DNA of 64,000 bases from an uncultured Sphingorhabdus sp. (GCA_947501885.1 CANMXN010000001.1:806001-870000), one strand, 5' to 3'. Positions 10,162 to 21,197 are shown, numbered from the stretch's first letter. A program made the numbers and translations. The notes: generated by a model not told the origin, from the letters alone.

Positions 10162-12285
10162 ATGACCCAATATACCAAACGATCCGCCCTTTCTATTTCC
10201 GCTGATTTATGCGAATTTATAGAGGATATGGTCATCCCAAATACTGGGATTGAGACAGATGTTTTCTGGAACGGCTTTTCCGATATTGTCGCACGCTTCA
10301 TGCCGCGCAATATTGCATTGCTGGAAAAGCGCGAAACACTCCAATCCCAAATTGATGATTGGCACAGAGCAAATACCACCAATATTACACCAGACTCTTA
10401 TATAAATTTTCTAACCAATATTGGATATTTGGTTCCTGAACCTGCTCCCTTTTCTATCGGCACAGAAAATGTTGATGGCGAAATCGCCACCACCGCAGGC
10501 CCGCAATTGGTTGTCCCATCGCTCAATGATCGTTTTGTTATAAACGCCGCTAATGCGCGCTGGGGCAGCTTATATGATGCGCTTTACGGTACTGATGCAC
10601 TTGATGCACCGCCTGCCAAAATGGGTGGATATGACCAAGCGCGCGGAGAGGCCGTGATTGCTCAGGCACGCAAATATCTGGATATGATATTGCCGCTTAC
10701 TAATGGATCATGGACAGATTATGAAGGCGGTACTCCGGCCCTAGAGAAGCCCGAATACTTCATAGGGACTGCGGGCGATAATTTACTGTTCAAACATAAT
10801 GGCCTTCATATTGAAATCATCATTGATGCCAACCATGCCATTGGGAAAAATGATAAAGCCCATATTGCCGATGTGATTATGGAAGCTGCGATCACAACCA
10901 TTATCGATATGGAAGACAGCGTTGCTGCCGTCGATGCCGAAGACAAAATCATCGCATATCGCAATTGGCTCGGCCTGATGCGCGGCGATTTAACAGCAAG
11001 TTTTGAAAAAGGCGGCAAAACACAGGTCCGCACGCTCAACCCCGACCGCGAATATATCGATCAGAATGGTAAACCCCTGACCCTGCATGGTCGCAGCATG
11101 ATGTTTGTGCGCAATGTGGGCCATTTGATGACCAATCCTGCGATACTCTATCAAGATGCAAATGGCGAAACATGCGAAATTGGCGAAGGCATTATGGATG
11201 CGGTGTTTACATCGCTTATCGCCTTGCATGATCTCAAGGCACTTGGCCAATATCGTAACAGCCGCGCTGGCAGCATCAATATTGTTAAACCCAAAATGCA
11301 TGGGCCAGAGGAATGCACCCTCACCAATGATCTATTTGACGCTGTCGAAGATTTGCTGAACCTAGAGCGGCACACCATCAAAGTTGGCGTGATGGATGAA
11401 GAGCGCCGCACATCGGCAAACCTCGCGGCATGCATCCATGCTGTGAAAGACCGTATCGTCTTTATCAACACAGGCTTTTTAGACCGTACAGGCGATGAAA
11501 TGCACACATCCATGCATGGCGGCGCGATGATCCGCAAAGCCGATATGAAAAGCAGCACTTGGATAGCCGCCTATGAAGCGCGCAATGTGGCTATTGGTTT
11601 GGCTTGCGGCCTTTCGGGCAAAGCACAAATCGGCAAAGGCATGTGGGCCATGCCCGACCTTATGGCCGATATGATGGAGCAAAAAATTGGTCATCCCAAA
11701 ACAGGAGCCAATACCGCATGGGTTCCCTCACCCACCGCCGCAACATTGCACGCACTCCATTATCATCAAGTCGATGTTTTCGCCCTACAATCCGAAATGA
11801 TGGGCCAAGATATCCCTACGCTAGAGAAATTACTAACCATACCATTTGCTACCGATACCCATTGGAGCGATGCAGAAATTGCGCATGAATTGGAAAATAA
11901 TGCGCAAGGTATATTGGGCTATGTGGTGCGCTGGATTGATCAGGGCATTGGCTGTTCCAAAGTCCCCGACATCAATGACATAGGCCTTATGGAAGACCGC
12001 GCGACATTACGCATTTCATCGCAGCATATGGCCAATTGGCTTTTGCATGGCATCTGCACACTGGAACAGGTTGATGCAGCATTGCTAAAAATGGCCGCGA
12101 AAGTAGATACACAAAATGCGGGCGATCCGCTCTATACACCTATGGCAGTCGATCCCAAAAATAGCATGGCATTCCAAGCCGCCCGTGAGTTGATATTCAA
12201 AGGCACATCGCAACCCTCGGGCTATACCGAGCCATTACTGCATGCTTGGCGATTGAGGTTGAAGGGGCAGCTGAAGGCGAGTTAG
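10162..12285 (+). CDS. glcB: Malate synthase G
   Basis: This 707-residue enzyme condenses glyoxylate with acetyl-CoA to malate. Its length and landmarks fit the monomeric G isoform, not the shorter A isoform: [13 protein letters not shown] region ([10 protein letters not shown]), [18 protein letters not shown] (metal and glyoxylate site), [42 protein letters not shown] with the catalytic Arg region, and [14 protein letters not shown]. Start ATG is preceded by TGGAG. No isocitrate lyase gene lies within the window, so whether it serves the glyoxylate shunt or glycolate use cannot be told from context. Confidence 0.97.
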   Translation: MTQYTKRSALSISADLCEFIEDMVIPNTGIETDVFWNGFSDIVARFMPRNIALLEKRETLQSQIDDWHRANTTNITPDSYINFLTNIGYLVPEPAPFSIGTENVDGEIATTAGPQLVVPSLNDRFVINAANARWGSLYDALYGTDALDAPPAKMGGYDQARGEAVIAQARKYLDMILPLTNGSWTDYEGGTPALEKPEYFIGTAGDNLLFKHNGLHIEIIIDANHAIGKNDKAHIADVIMEAAITTIIDMEDSVAAVDAEDKIIAYRNWLGLMRGDLTASFEKGGKTQVRTLNPDREYIDQNGKPLTLHGRSMMFVRNVGHLMTNPAILYQDANGETCEIGEGIMDAVFTSLIALHDLKALGQYRNSRAGSINIVKPKMHGPEECTLTNDLFDAVEDLLNLERHTIKVGVMDEERRTSANLAACIHAVKDRIVFINTGFLDRTGDEMHTSMHGGAMIRKADMKSSTWIAAYEARNVAIGLACGLSGKAQIGKGMWAMPDLMADMMEQKIGHPKTGANTAWVPSPTAATLHALHYHQVDVFALQSEMMGQDIPTLEKLLTIPFATDTHWSDAEIAHELENNAQGILGYVVRWIDQGIGCSKVPDINDIGLMEDRATLRISSQHMANWLLHGICTLEQVDAALLKMAAKVDTQNAGDPLYTPMAVDPKNSMAFQAARELIFKGTSQPSGYTEPLLHAWRLRLKGQLKAS

Positions 12286-12368
12286 AGGCGGGTTAGAGGC
12301 CAGTTAAATATTGCTGATTTAGGTTAAGCTGGATATTATCTCCTGCAAAACACCTTATAAAACTACAG

Positions 12369-12701
12369 CGTCATGCTGAACTTGTTTCGGTATAGCACAC
12401 GTGCGGTACTATAAGCGACATAAAAGCCATTAACGTCATGCTGAACTTGTTTCACCTTTGATGGCCAACGCGCCACTCTTAACAAAAACGTCATGCTGAA
12501 CTTGTTTCAGTATAACGCTTTTGATATGCCATGTTATCCTGAAATAAATTCAGGATGACGGATGACGGATGACGGATGACGGATGACGGATGACGGATTC
12601 AGGATGACGGATGGCGGATTCAGGATAACAGATTGCGGTTTTAGGATGACAGATGGAAGTTTCATTATAGCGACTAGACGTTTCAGAATGATGAATTGCG
12701 T
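12369..12701. repeat. Repeat cluster: TCATGCTGAACTTG units, palindrome, 7-bp and 21-bp tandem arrays
   Basis: Three copies of CGTCATGCTGAACTTGTTTC start at 12369, 12434 and 12489. They are followed by a palindrome TCCTGAA-ATAAA-TTCAGGA (12537-12555), six perfect copies of the heptamer GATGACG (12554-12595), and then a decaying 21-bp tandem array with units at 12597, 12618, 12639, 12660 and 12681. The array lies between the convergent ends of glcB and trxB and has no ORF of interest. The same sequence family recurs near 18.4-18.7 kb and 21.5-21.7 kb. I see nothing recognisable from 12702 to 12799. The palindrome could form a terminator-like hairpin. Confidence 0.85.
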
Positions 12702-12799
12702 TTAACTATTATAGATGGGTTCGGCGCTACATGTCCAAAATATAGCTATACAGAATGCTGAAATACCAACATCATAGCAATCCATTAATCACAATAATC

Positions 12800-13771
<972 letters not shown>

Positions 13772-13957
13772 TTATGCGCTCATAGGCGCGTTAATTATGA
13801 TTACTTAACCCACATAATCATGATTTTCTCTATGTCCATTATTGATAAGCAAAAAATTGTGCATTTCCATAAACACACCACCAAAATAACGATTGCAACG
13901 GTGCGAAATTTGAGTAATTGAGCCTATGGTTGCAAATCATTTCCAAAGGAATAGAGA

Positions 13958-14275
13958 ATGGCGAAAATTACCGTAATTAACCGCGCTGGCGACAGAACAG
14001 ATATTGAAGCTGAAAATGGCTTATCCGTCATGGAAGTTATTCGTGACAATGGTTTTGATGAAATGCTCGCTCTATGCGGTGGTTGTTGTTCATGCGCCAC
14101 ATGCCATGTCCATATTGACCCAAGTTTTAAAGACAAGGTGAGCACTATGGGCGAAGATGAAGATGATTTGCTGGAGAGCAGCGACCACCGCGATGATAAT
14201 TCGCGCCTCTCCTGCCAGCTCATGGTTAGCGATGATATTGATGGCTTAATCGTAACGCTTGCTGAAGAAGATTAA
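13958..14275 (+). CDS. Adrenodoxin-type 2Fe-2S ferredoxin
   Basis: A 105-residue electron carrier. The cluster ligands are Cys40, Cys46, Cys49 and Cys86 in the ISC/adrenodoxin spacing C-x5-C-x2-C-x36-C, within CGGCCSCATCHVHID and LSCQLM. Cys43 and Cys44 are extra. Acidic residues follow (GEDEDDLLESS), typical of the partner-binding helix. The protein could serve a cytochrome P450, as Fdx of Fe-S assembly, or another reductase; there is no isc, hsc or P450 gene beside it to decide. AAGGA precedes the ATG. Confidence 0.93.
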   Translation: MAKITVINRAGDRTDIEAENGLSVMEVIRDNGFDEMLALCGGCCSCATCHVHIDPSFKDKVSTMGEDEDDLLESSDHRDDNSRLSCQLMVSDDIDGLIVTLAEED

Positions 14276-14295
14276 GATTAATAGGCTATCGCTTC

Positions 14296-14472
14296 TCAGA
14301 CAAATGTAACCAAGCCCACAACAGCGCCAGTCATCATGGTTGCGAAATTAGCCGCGCCCCAGCTTTCACGCCTCCATTGGCCAGCGAGATAATGTCCCAC
14401 ATAAATGGCACGCGTAAAATGATGATTGCAAGCGCAAATTGCACCAATAATGCGCCAAAAATCCATTTCCAT
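14296..14472 (-). CDS. Possible small membrane ORF or gene remnant
   Basis: A 58-residue frame in the 288-base gap between the ferredoxin and NUDIX genes. It starts MEMDFWRIIGAICAC and ends GAANFATMMTGAVVGLVTFV, giving a hydrophobic C-terminal helix, with a His/Arg-containing middle (NHHFTRAIYVGHYLAG). The pattern RAIYxxxYLxG followed by a closing hydrophobic helix faintly recalls the C-terminal end of MAPEG membrane proteins, so it could be the remnant of such a gene. The alternative is chance. There is no clear Shine-Dalgarno. Confidence 0.25.
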   Translation of the reverse strand: MEMDFWRIIGAICACNHHFTRAIYVGHYLAGQWRRESWGAANFATMMTGAVVGLVTFV

Positions 14473-14563
14473 TGTGACGTGATAACCCTGCGATTATCGG
14501 ACAATGCTTATGATAATATAATGAGTAGCACAATACCAATCACACCCTGAAAATGTGCTGTCC

Positions 14564-15352
14564 TTATCCTCGTTTTGCTTGTTCAAAAGCTTCTTCAATT
14601 ACAGGATAACCATGGCCATCGGGAATACAGAGATACATACCATCATCGCGTTTTTCGGTATAAGTTTTGACCATCGCAGCAGGATATTCAAGTGCATGTT
14701 TTTTGGTCGCTTCAAAATCATCAAATTGTGCAAGGCGTTCTAAATTTCGACGGGTCGGGAAAATAATATGCACGGCGTCATCACTCGTCTTTGGGTCTAA
14801 GTCGGCACGGCGTAAAACCTCATGCGCACTGGCCCAGAATAATGTGCGATTTTCGGTCGCATCAACCTTGGCCAAATGATTATCTTGCCCCGCATTGACA
14901 ATATAAAATCGTGTGTCAAAAATACGTTTAATCTCAAACGCAGGAGGCCGCCAGCGCGACCAAGGTGTGAGCGCATCCAAATTGAGCTGCCAGCCAAAGC
15001 TATCGCAAATATCGCCAATCGTCTTACTATCATGCAGGGCAGCACGTGCTTGCTCAATCTGATTTTGATCCGACACACCTTCTATGCCCAGCGCCAAACC
15101 CGCTTCTTCGAGAGTCTCACGAATGGCACCAATGCGGGCGGCGGCTTCATCGCGTTCTAATCCGCTATCCATCGCATCCGCATAGATATAATCACCTTCA
15201 TCCACGCGCCCACCAGGAAATACAGCAGCCCCTGCCGCAAATACCATTTTGGCAGAACGCTCGACCATCAATAATTCGGGTGGACCTTCATCCGTATCCC
15301 TGAATATGATAAGCGTCGAGGCGGCAATTACATTTTCTTCATTATTTTCCAT
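14564..15352 (-). CDS. NUDIX hydrolase (NUDT19-like)
   Basis: A 262-residue hydrolase of nucleoside-diphosphate-linked compounds. The NUDIX box is GGRVDEGD ... RETLEEAGL, with an insertion of about 30 residues between the Gly-rich start and the REtLEEAG helix, as in the NUDT19/coenzyme A-diphosphatase-like subgroup, so CoA or acyl-CoA could be the substrate (inference). A longer frame exists from a TTG at 15394, but the ATG at 15352 gives a start MENNEENVIAASTLIIFRD that fits the domain edge better. It is divergent from uvrA. Confidence 0.85.
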   Translation of the reverse strand: MENNEENVIAASTLIIFRDTDEGPPELLMVERSAKMVFAAGAAVFPGGRVDEGDYIYADAMDSGLERDEAAARIGAIRETLEEAGLALGIEGVSDQNQIEQARAALHDSKTIGDICDSFGWQLNLDALTPWSRWRPPAFEIKRIFDTRFYIVNAGQDNHLAKVDATENRTLFWASAHEVLRRADLDPKTSDDAVHIIFPTRRNLERLAQFDDFEATKKHALEYPAAMVKTYTEKRDDGMYLCIPDGHGYPVIEEAFEQAKRG

Positions 15353-15525
15353 GGGCAATGTGAAGCATGGCCACCCACAAAATGCTAGCCCCAATGCAAT
15401 ATTTGATTGATAGATTATCCTATAGATGAGAAATATGATTTCTAATCGTCCAAAAAAATTCGCAATATGACCAGAAAATCATAGGCCCTATGGACTCTTA
15501 TGATAATCATCGGCAAAGACATTTC

Positions 15526-18432
15526 ATGCTAACTCATATCAAGGTGCGCGGGGCGCGCGAACATAATCTAAAAGGCGTGGACATTGACCTACCGCGCGAT
15601 ACATTAATCGTAATCACGGGGCTATCGGGCAGCGGAAAATCATCGCTCGCCTTTGATACCATCTATGCCGAAGGACAGCGCCGCTATGTCGAATCGCTCT
15701 CGGCCTATGCACGCCAATTTTTGGAAATGATGCAAAAGCCCGATGTCGAACATATTGATGGGCTATCGCCTGCTATTTCCATTGAGCAAAAAACGACATC
15801 GCGCAATCCGCGTTCGACCGTTGCTACGGTCACCGAGATTTATGATTATATGCGCCTATTATGGGCGCGTGTGGGCGTGCCTTATTCTCCCGCAACGGGC
15901 AAGCCTATCACCGCACAAACTATCAGCATGATGGTCGATCGTGTGATGCAGTTACCTAAGGGAACGCGGGCCTATTTGCTGGCCCCAGTGGTGCGCGGCC
16001 GCAAAGGTGAATATCGCAAAGAATTGCTCGAGTGGCAAAAAGCAGGTTTCACGCGAGTGCGCGTCGATGGCGAATTTTACGACATAGAAGATACGCCCAA
16101 GCTCGATAAAAAATATAAGCATGATATTGAAGTGGTGGTCGATCGTATTGCGGTGAAAGCTGATATAGAAACACGGCTCGCCGATAGTTTTGAAACCGCA
16201 CTCAAACTTACCGAGGGACTGGCCTATATTGATTTAGCCGATACCACAGTTGCCGAGGCCATGGGTGATAAGGGCGAAAGCATATCAAGCGATGGCGGCG
16301 CTATGAAAGGTGCAGGCGTTCCCGACAATCGCATCATCTTTTCAGAGAAATTTGCCTGTCCTGTCTCTGGTTTCACCATCGAAGAAATTGCACCGCGGCT
16401 ATTCTCTTTCAACGCCCCACAAGGTGCCTGCCCCACCTGTGACGGATTGGGTGAAAAGCTCGAGTTTGACCGTGATCTGGTGGTCCCCAATCATAATCTA
16501 TCGCTCAAAGAAGGCGCAATATTCCCATGGGCCAAATCTAACCCGCCCAGCCCCTATTATCTGCAAGTTTTGGGTTCATTGGCAAAGGCCTATGATTTTA
16601 GCCTCACGACAAAATGGCGCGATCTTGAAAAAGACCAGCAAGACATCATCCTAACAGGCACGGGCGGCATGCCCGTAGAGCTAACCTTTAAAGATGGCCG
16701 TAAGAATTATACCGTCACCAAAGCCTTTGAGGGCGTGTTGGGCAATTTGCAACGCCGCCTGCTGCAAACCGAGAGCAATTGGATGCGCGATGAGCTGTCC
16801 AAATATCAAGCCGCCCATCCGTGCGAAACCTGCGGCGGCAAACGCCTTAAACCTGAAGCACTCAGCGTGAAACTTGCAAACACCGACATATCAAGCGTCA
16901 CCCAATTATCCGTTCTTGATGCTGTCGCATGGTTTGACGCCCTGCCCGCAACGCTCAATGAGCAGCAATTGCAAATCGCCACTCCCATTCTCAAAGAAAT
17001 TGTTGAGCGTATTGGTTTCCTCAACAATGTTGGGTTGGATTATCTCAACCTCAACCGTACATCGGGCACATTATCGGGCGGCGAGAGCCAACGCATCCGT
17101 CTCGCCAGTCAGATCGGCAGCGGCCTATCGGGCGTACTTTATGTGCTGGACGAACCCAGCATCGGCTTGCACCAACGCGATAATGATCGCTTGCTTGCCA
17201 CGCTTAAACGCTTGCGTGATTTGGGCAATACGGTGATTGTGGTCGAGCATGACGAAGATGCGATTAAGACCGCAGATTATATTGTTGATCTTGGCCCAGG
17301 TGCAGGCGTGCATGGCGGCGAAGTGGTGGCACAAGGCACACTCAAGCAAATCCTCAAAGCCAAAAAATCGCTCACTGCCGATTATCTGACGGGTAAACGT
17401 GAAATTGCCATCCCCGAGAAACGCCGCAAGGGCAATGGTAAAAAGCTCACCGTCAAAGGCGCATCGGCCAATAACCTCAAAAGCGTGACGGGCAGCATTC
17501 CGCTGGGTACTTTTGCCTGTATCACGGGCGTATCGGGCAGCGGTAAATCAAGCTTCACCGTCGATACCCTCTATGCCGCTGCTGCCCGCGAACTCAATGG
17601 CGCACGTATCACCACGGGCAAGCATGATAAAATCAGCGGGCTTGAGCATCTCGACAAAGTGATTGAGATTGATCAATCCCCCATTGGCCGCACCCCGCGT
17701 TCCAACCCCGCCACCTATACGGGTGCTTTCACCAATATTAGAGACTGGTTTGCAGGGCTACCCGAATCCCAAGCGCGCGGCTATAAACCGGGCCGCTTTA
17801 GCTTTAACGTTAAGGGTGGTCGCTGCGAGGCGTGCAAAGGCGATGGCGTTATCAAAATTGAGATGCATTTTCTACCCGATGTTTATGTGACGTGCGAACA
17901 GTGCAAGGGTAAGCGTTACAACCGCGAGACATTAGAGGTGAAATGGAAGGGCCATTCGATCGCCGATATTCTCGACATGACGATTGAGGATGCGGTTGAA
18001 TTTTACAAAGCCGTGCCTTCTATTCGCGCCAAGATGGAAATGCTCTATGAGGTTGGCCTTGGCTATATCAAGGTCGGTCAGCAAGCCACCACCCTATCAG
18101 GCGGCGAGGCACAGCGTGTCAAACTGGCCAAGGAACTCTCGAAACGCTCCACGGGGCAAACGCTCTATATTTTGGATGAACCGACCACGGGGCTGCATTT
18201 TGAAGATGTACGCAAACTGCTCGAAGTGCTGCACCGCTTGGTCGAACAAGGCAATAGCGTGGTGGTGATTGAACATAATTTAGATGTTATCAAAACCGCC
18301 GATCATATCCTTGATTTAGGACCGCTCGGCGGGGTGAATGGCGGCGAGATTATCGCGGCAGGAACGCCCGAGCAAGTCGCCAAAACCAAAGGCAGCTATA
18401 CGGGCGAATATTTGAGAGATATTTTATCCTGA
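15526..18432 (+). CDS. uvrA: Excinuclease ABC subunit A
   Basis: DNA-damage recognition ATPase of nucleotide excision repair. From the chosen start [17 protein letters not shown] it is 968 residues. Walker A of the first ABC module is GLSGSGKSS (32-40); the second is GVSGSGKSS. Both ABC signatures are present ([15 protein letters not shown] and [15 protein letters not shown]). Two zinc fingers show CPVSG...CPTC and CEAC...CEQC. An upstream in-frame ATG at 15490 would add 12 residues; I prefer 15526 because the conserved family N-terminus begins there. The stop codon lies inside a palindrome (18427-18445), the first member of the repeat cluster that follows. Confidence 0.96.
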   Translation: MLTHIKVRGAREHNLKGVDIDLPRDTLIVITGLSGSGKSSLAFDTIYAEGQRRYVESLSAYARQFLEMMQKPDVEHIDGLSPAISIEQKTTSRNPRSTVATVTEIYDYMRLLWARVGVPYSPATGKPITAQTISMMVDRVMQLPKGTRAYLLAPVVRGRKGEYRKELLEWQKAGFTRVRVDGEFYDIEDTPKLDKKYKHDIEVVVDRIAVKADIETRLADSFETALKLTEGLAYIDLADTTVAEAMGDKGESISSDGGAMKGAGVPDNRIIFSEKFACPVSGFTIEEIAPRLFSFNAPQGACPTCDGLGEKLEFDRDLVVPNHNLSLKEGAIFPWAKSNPPSPYYLQVLGSLAKAYDFSLTTKWRDLEKDQQDIILTGTGGMPVELTFKDGRKNYTVTKAFEGVLGNLQRRLLQTESNWMRDELSKYQAAHPCETCGGKRLKPEALSVKLANTDISSVTQLSVLDAVAWFDALPATLNEQQLQIATPILKEIVERIGFLNNVGLDYLNLNRTSGTLSGGESQRIRLASQIGSGLSGVLYVLDEPSIGLHQRDNDRLLATLKRLRDLGNTVIVVEHDEDAIKTADYIVDLGPGAGVHGGEVVAQGTLKQILKAKKSLTADYLTGKREIAIPEKRRKGNGKKLTVKGASANNLKSVTGSIPLGTFACITGVSGSGKSSFTVDTLYAAAARELNGARITTGKHDKISGLEHLDKVIEIDQSPIGRTPRSNPATYTGAFTNIRDWFAGLPESQARGYKPGRFSFNVKGGRCEACKGDGVIKIEMHFLPDVYVTCEQCKGKRYNRETLEVKWKGHSIADILDMTIEDAVEFYKAVPSIRAKMEMLYEVGLGYIKVGQQATTLSGGEAQRVKLAKELSKRSTGQTLYILDEPTTGLHFEDVRKLLEVLHRLVEQGNSVVVIEHNLDVIKTADHILDLGPLGGVNGGEIIAAGTPEQVAKTKGSYTGEYLRDILS

Positions 18433-18715
18433 AACGAGTTCAGGATGACGGTGAGATAGGATGACGTGGAGAGTTCAGAATGACGATAGGTGAGTATAGG
18501 ATGACACACCAAAGGCGTCATGCTGAATTTATTTCAGCATAACCCACAATAATAAGCCCACTCATAACCAATATTCGTCATGCTGAATTTAGTTCAGTAT
18601 AGCCCGCAATAATAAGACCGCTCATAACCAATATTCGTCATGCTGAATTTAGTTCAGCATCTCAATTTATCACAACAAATATTCTCCTGTCATCCTGAAA
18701 TAAATTCAGGATGAC
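18427..18715. repeat. Repeat cluster after uvrA: palindromes, decayed GATGACG units, 60-bp tandem duplication
   Basis: The first palindrome TCCTGAA-ACGAG-TTCAGGA (18427-18445) contains the uvrA stop. GATGACG-like units follow to about 18505. Copies of CGTCATGCTGAATTT start at 18516, 18576 and 18636; the last two belong to a 60-bp tandem duplication (18541-18600 and 18601-18660) with five differences by eye. A second palindrome (18689-18715) has perfect 11-bp arms, GTCATCCTGAA and TTCAGGATGAC, around ATAAA. The cluster fills the gap between the convergent ends of uvrA and the next gene, so the hairpins may end transcription from both sides. Confidence 0.85.
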
Positions 18716-18731
18716 AGTGTAGTATAGCAAA

Positions 18732-19835
18732 TCACTCTACATATTGCGTCACAATTTTAAGTTTAGCAAATTCAACCATAAACTCCTCCATCTTTATTAA
18801 GCCGCTGCAGGGTCTGGCACCTAAAGGTAAAGACTCTCCTTGGGCAAAGTTTCGCGCTATTATTACAGCAGCTAATGTCGGAACAAAAGGACCATGATTT
18901 GCGTCAGCCTCTAATATCCATCTTGATGTAATCGGCTGTGATTTACCGTCAATCCCATCGACATATACATCCATAGCTCCTTTATCGCTGCCAAATGGCA
19001 ATAACTTTATCGCCATCCATAATAATAAACGAGCATATGGACGTAGCGAACTTATCCATTTCCAACGAACAAAATAGGATAAGGATAACAACCCCAAATG
19101 CATTATACTCAGCTCCATCCCCGCGAAAAATTCGGCAGAGTTATTTGGCTTATAACGCATCACTAATAAATCTTGCTCAGGCGTATTGCATGCACTCGCC
19201 CAACGTTTGCCAATATGCGGAAATTCAACCCTATGCGTCTTTCCCCAACCATAGATATTTTGCCATGTACCATTACGAAATACCCGTATAGGTGTACCTA
19301 CATAAGTTAAAATCGCTTCAACAACAGACAAGCCTCTAGGGGCTTTATTACCTGGATATATTCCAATCTTAATATTGTCTATTCGTTGCCAATCGGCAAC
19401 AATATCATCAATCACTGCATGTGATAGAGCAGGTATCGAACTTGCACCACAGATAATTGCTACACCTGATTCTTTAGCAATAATATCAAATCGTGATATA
19501 TTATTTATAAATTCTCTGCCATCCGATAAATCAACATAATGACATTCAGCAGCTAGTGCAGCTTCAATCACCATAGTATGAGATGACTGAAAAGGTCCCG
19601 CAGCGTCTATCACCATATCAAATGACTTCAAATCAGCCGCAACAATATTATCACGATCAATAGTCATCACTTTAATATTTGCAGGCATATTATGTGCGAG
19701 AGCCTCTAGCTTATCTAAACTCCGGCCAGCCAATGTCAGTATAATATTATGCTCTTCAGACAATTGTTGCGAAATACGGCTGCCAAAAACGCCACTTGCT
19801 CCAATTAACAAGATACGTTTATATTCATCCGTCAT
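18732..19835 (-). CDS. Saccharopine dehydrogenase-like NAD(P)-binding protein
   Basis: A 367-residue protein with an N-terminal Rossmann fold, ILLIGASGVFGSRISQQL (about residues 8-25), followed by LAGRSLDKLEAL and FDMVIDAAGPFQ, the arrangement of the saccharopine dehydrogenase NADP-binding domain and its trans-acting enoyl reductase relatives. A hydrophobic stretch near residues 245-290 (LLSLSYFVRW, LLLWMAIKLLPF) suggests membrane contact. Lysine metabolism is unlikely given the company: it is the last gene of an operon with a DUF4166 gene, a domain often fused to this one in other proteins. Its ATG overlaps the preceding stop by 11 bases, implying translational coupling. The substrate is unknown, perhaps a lipid (inference). 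Confidence 0.8.
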   Translation of the reverse strand: MTDEYKRILLIGASGVFGSRISQQLSEEHNIILTLAGRSLDKLEALAHNMPANIKVMTIDRDNIVAADLKSFDMVIDAAGPFQSSHTMVIEAALAAECHYVDLSDGREFINNISRFDIIAKESGVAIICGASSIPALSHAVIDDIVADWQRIDNIKIGIYPGNKAPRGLSVVEAILTYVGTPIRVFRNGTWQNIYGWGKTHRVEFPHIGKRWASACNTPEQDLLVMRYKPNNSAEFFAGMELSIMHLGLLSLSYFVRWKWISSLRPYARLLLWMAIKLLPFGSDKGAMDVYVDGIDGKSQPITSRWILEADANHGPFVPTLAAVIIARNFAQGESLPLGARPCSGLIKMEEFMVEFAKLKIVTQYVE

Positions 19836-20502
19836 GGAATCTCACTTTTTGATAGAGCAATTCTCCCAATAATGGATGATTTAAACTAAGCGTAAAATCA
19901 AATGCACCACCTCCCTTATCGATATGACATACTTTTGTTTTACCAGGGCAAATCCAGTGTGGTAACATTATCCGATATTTACCTAGATCCCAGAAATAAT
20001 GATCACTAGTAAAACGCAATCCATTATCTATCACATCAACTTTCAGCGCCATACCAATACCAAGTCCAATATGTTCCTCAAGACCTGTTTTACCAGTAAA
20101 ACGTTTCGCACTATTAATCGTTTGTGGAAAACCATCTCGGTTATGATAGGTGCGTGTCCAGATCTGCCCACCTGCAATAGGGTCTTCTGCTACAGCAACC
20201 ACGGCAGGTGTATTCATATCATTCTTGACAGGTAAAGGTGCCGCAATAAACCGCAGAATTTGCGCCAAACACCATCCAACTTTACTAAAACGAGTTTCAC
20301 TTATAATACCGCGATATAGCGCCACTTGACCATTACTAAGCCTCTTACTAAAACGCTTTTGTACAAGCTTTGGTAGAGTATTCCAATCGCTTCGAGCCAA
20401 CAAATTACGGAACCGAAAATCATAAAGATTATATTGTACCCGTTGCTTAGCATCATTATCATTAGAAATATGCGCACTTTGATAAAGGTTATTAATTTTC
20501 AT
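19825..20502 (-). CDS. DUF4166 domain protein
   Basis: A 225-residue soluble protein with DUF4166 traits: LPKLVQKRFSKRL near residue 42, GGQIWTRTYHNRDGFPQTIN in the middle, EHIGLGIGMALKV, and GKYRIMLPHWICPGKTKVCH near the end. In other bacteria this domain is commonly fused C-terminally to a saccharopine dehydrogenase-like domain; here the two are separate overlapping genes. The function of the domain is not established. It follows the GbsR-type regulator by 22 bases and belongs to the same leftward operon. Confidence 0.8.
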   Translation of the reverse strand: MKINNLYQSAHISNDNDAKQRVQYNLYDFRFRNLLARSDWNTLPKLVQKRFSKRLSNGQVALYRGIISETRFSKVGWCLAQILRFIAAPLPVKNDMNTPAVVAVAEDPIAGGQIWTRTYHNRDGFPQTINSAKRFTGKTGLEEHIGLGIGMALKVDVIDNGLRFTSDHYFWDLGKYRIMLPHWICPGKTKVCHIDKGGGAFDFTLSLNHPLLGELLYQKVRFHDG

Positions 20503-20524
20503 TGCACATACTCCTTTTTAAAAT

Positions 20525-21085
20525 TTATTCTTTATTCTTACGTCCCAAAAATCGTGTCACACCATCACCCATTTTAATAAGACGCATCAAAACAGGTTTT
20601 GGCACTCGAATCATTTGATCGTGCCAACGGCTCATTGTGTTGACAAAATCAAGCATTGCCTCAAGTCGCTCTTTAGCCACAGGAGAGATATTTTTATCGT
20701 CTTTGGCTGTTGCTACGCAATTGTTTAGGGCTGCTTGTGCAGGGTCAATCTCTCTTGCTTTACGCCCTTCTGCAATGCGCGTTACCATTTCCCAGATATC
20801 GGTCTCGGCTGCATAATAATCGCGTCGATCTCCTAAAATAGGTACGCGATGTATTAACCGCCAACCAATTAATTCCTTTAAACTATTAGAAACGTTAGAA
20901 CGCGCCATATTCAACCTCTCAGCAATGTCTTCTGCGGTTAAGGCATTTTCTGACAAATATAGTAAAGCGTGGATCTGTGCGACAGAACGGTTCACGCCCC
21001 ACTGCCCACCAAGGTCACCCCAGTGTAAAATAAAAGTCCCCATAGCTAGGGGTATAGAATCATTATTTTTCGTAATTTCTGTCAT
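20525..21085 (-). CDS. GbsR/MarR-family transcriptional regulator
   Basis: A 186-residue winged-helix DNA-binding protein. WGVNRSVAQIHALLYLSENA and LTAEDIAERLNMARSNVSNS form the helix-turn-helix, followed by the wing VPILGDRRDYYAA. These are the GbsR subgroup features. A TTG six codons upstream (21103) is also in frame, but the ATG at 21085 coincides with the predicted transcription start and lies in a perfect inverted repeat, so I use it. It heads the operon with the DUF4166 and saccharopine dehydrogenase-like genes and probably regulates itself (inference). The inducing ligand is unknown. Confidence 0.85.
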   Translation of the reverse strand: MTEITKNNDSIPLAMGTFILHWGDLGGQWGVNRSVAQIHALLYLSENALTAEDIAERLNMARSNVSNSLKELIGWRLIHRVPILGDRRDYYAAETDIWEMVTRIAEGRKAREIDPAQAALNNCVATAKDDKNISPVAKERLEAMLDFVNTMSRWHDQMIRVPKPVLMRLIKMGDGVTRFLGRKNKE

Positions 21086-21094
21086 AACAGAAAT
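21075..21094. promoter_or_regulatory. Inverted repeat over the regulator start codon (candidate operator)
   Basis: On the minus strand the sequence is ATTTCTGT-TATG-ACAGAAAT, two perfect 8-bp arms around four bases that contain the ATG. It overlaps the expected transcription start and the -10 edge of the regulator's own promoter. This size and position suit a dimeric MarR/GbsR protein acting as autorepressor; that is inference from layout. Confidence 0.55.
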
Positions 21095-21120
21095 ATCTGA
21101 CAAAAAAGTTTAATTGTCAA
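21086..21120 (-). promoter_or_regulatory. Sigma70-type promoter of the regulator operon, predicted leaderless start
   Basis: Minus strand reads TTGACA (21120-21115), 17 bases, then GATATT (21097-21092), then six bases and the ATG at 21085. The -35 box is a perfect consensus and the spacing optimal. A start about seven bases after the -10 falls on the A of the ATG, and no Shine-Dalgarno precedes it, so the mRNA is probably leaderless. Confidence 0.6.
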
Positions 21121-21197
21121 GATATAAATATATCCCCCTTCCCTTATCTGTAAACATGTCCTAATACTCGCAGTGCAGTGAGCAACTTCTCATTGTG

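Noticed and set aside
12554-12595. GATGACG tandem array as CRISPR
   Set aside because: The units are seven bases with no spacers and no cas genes are present.
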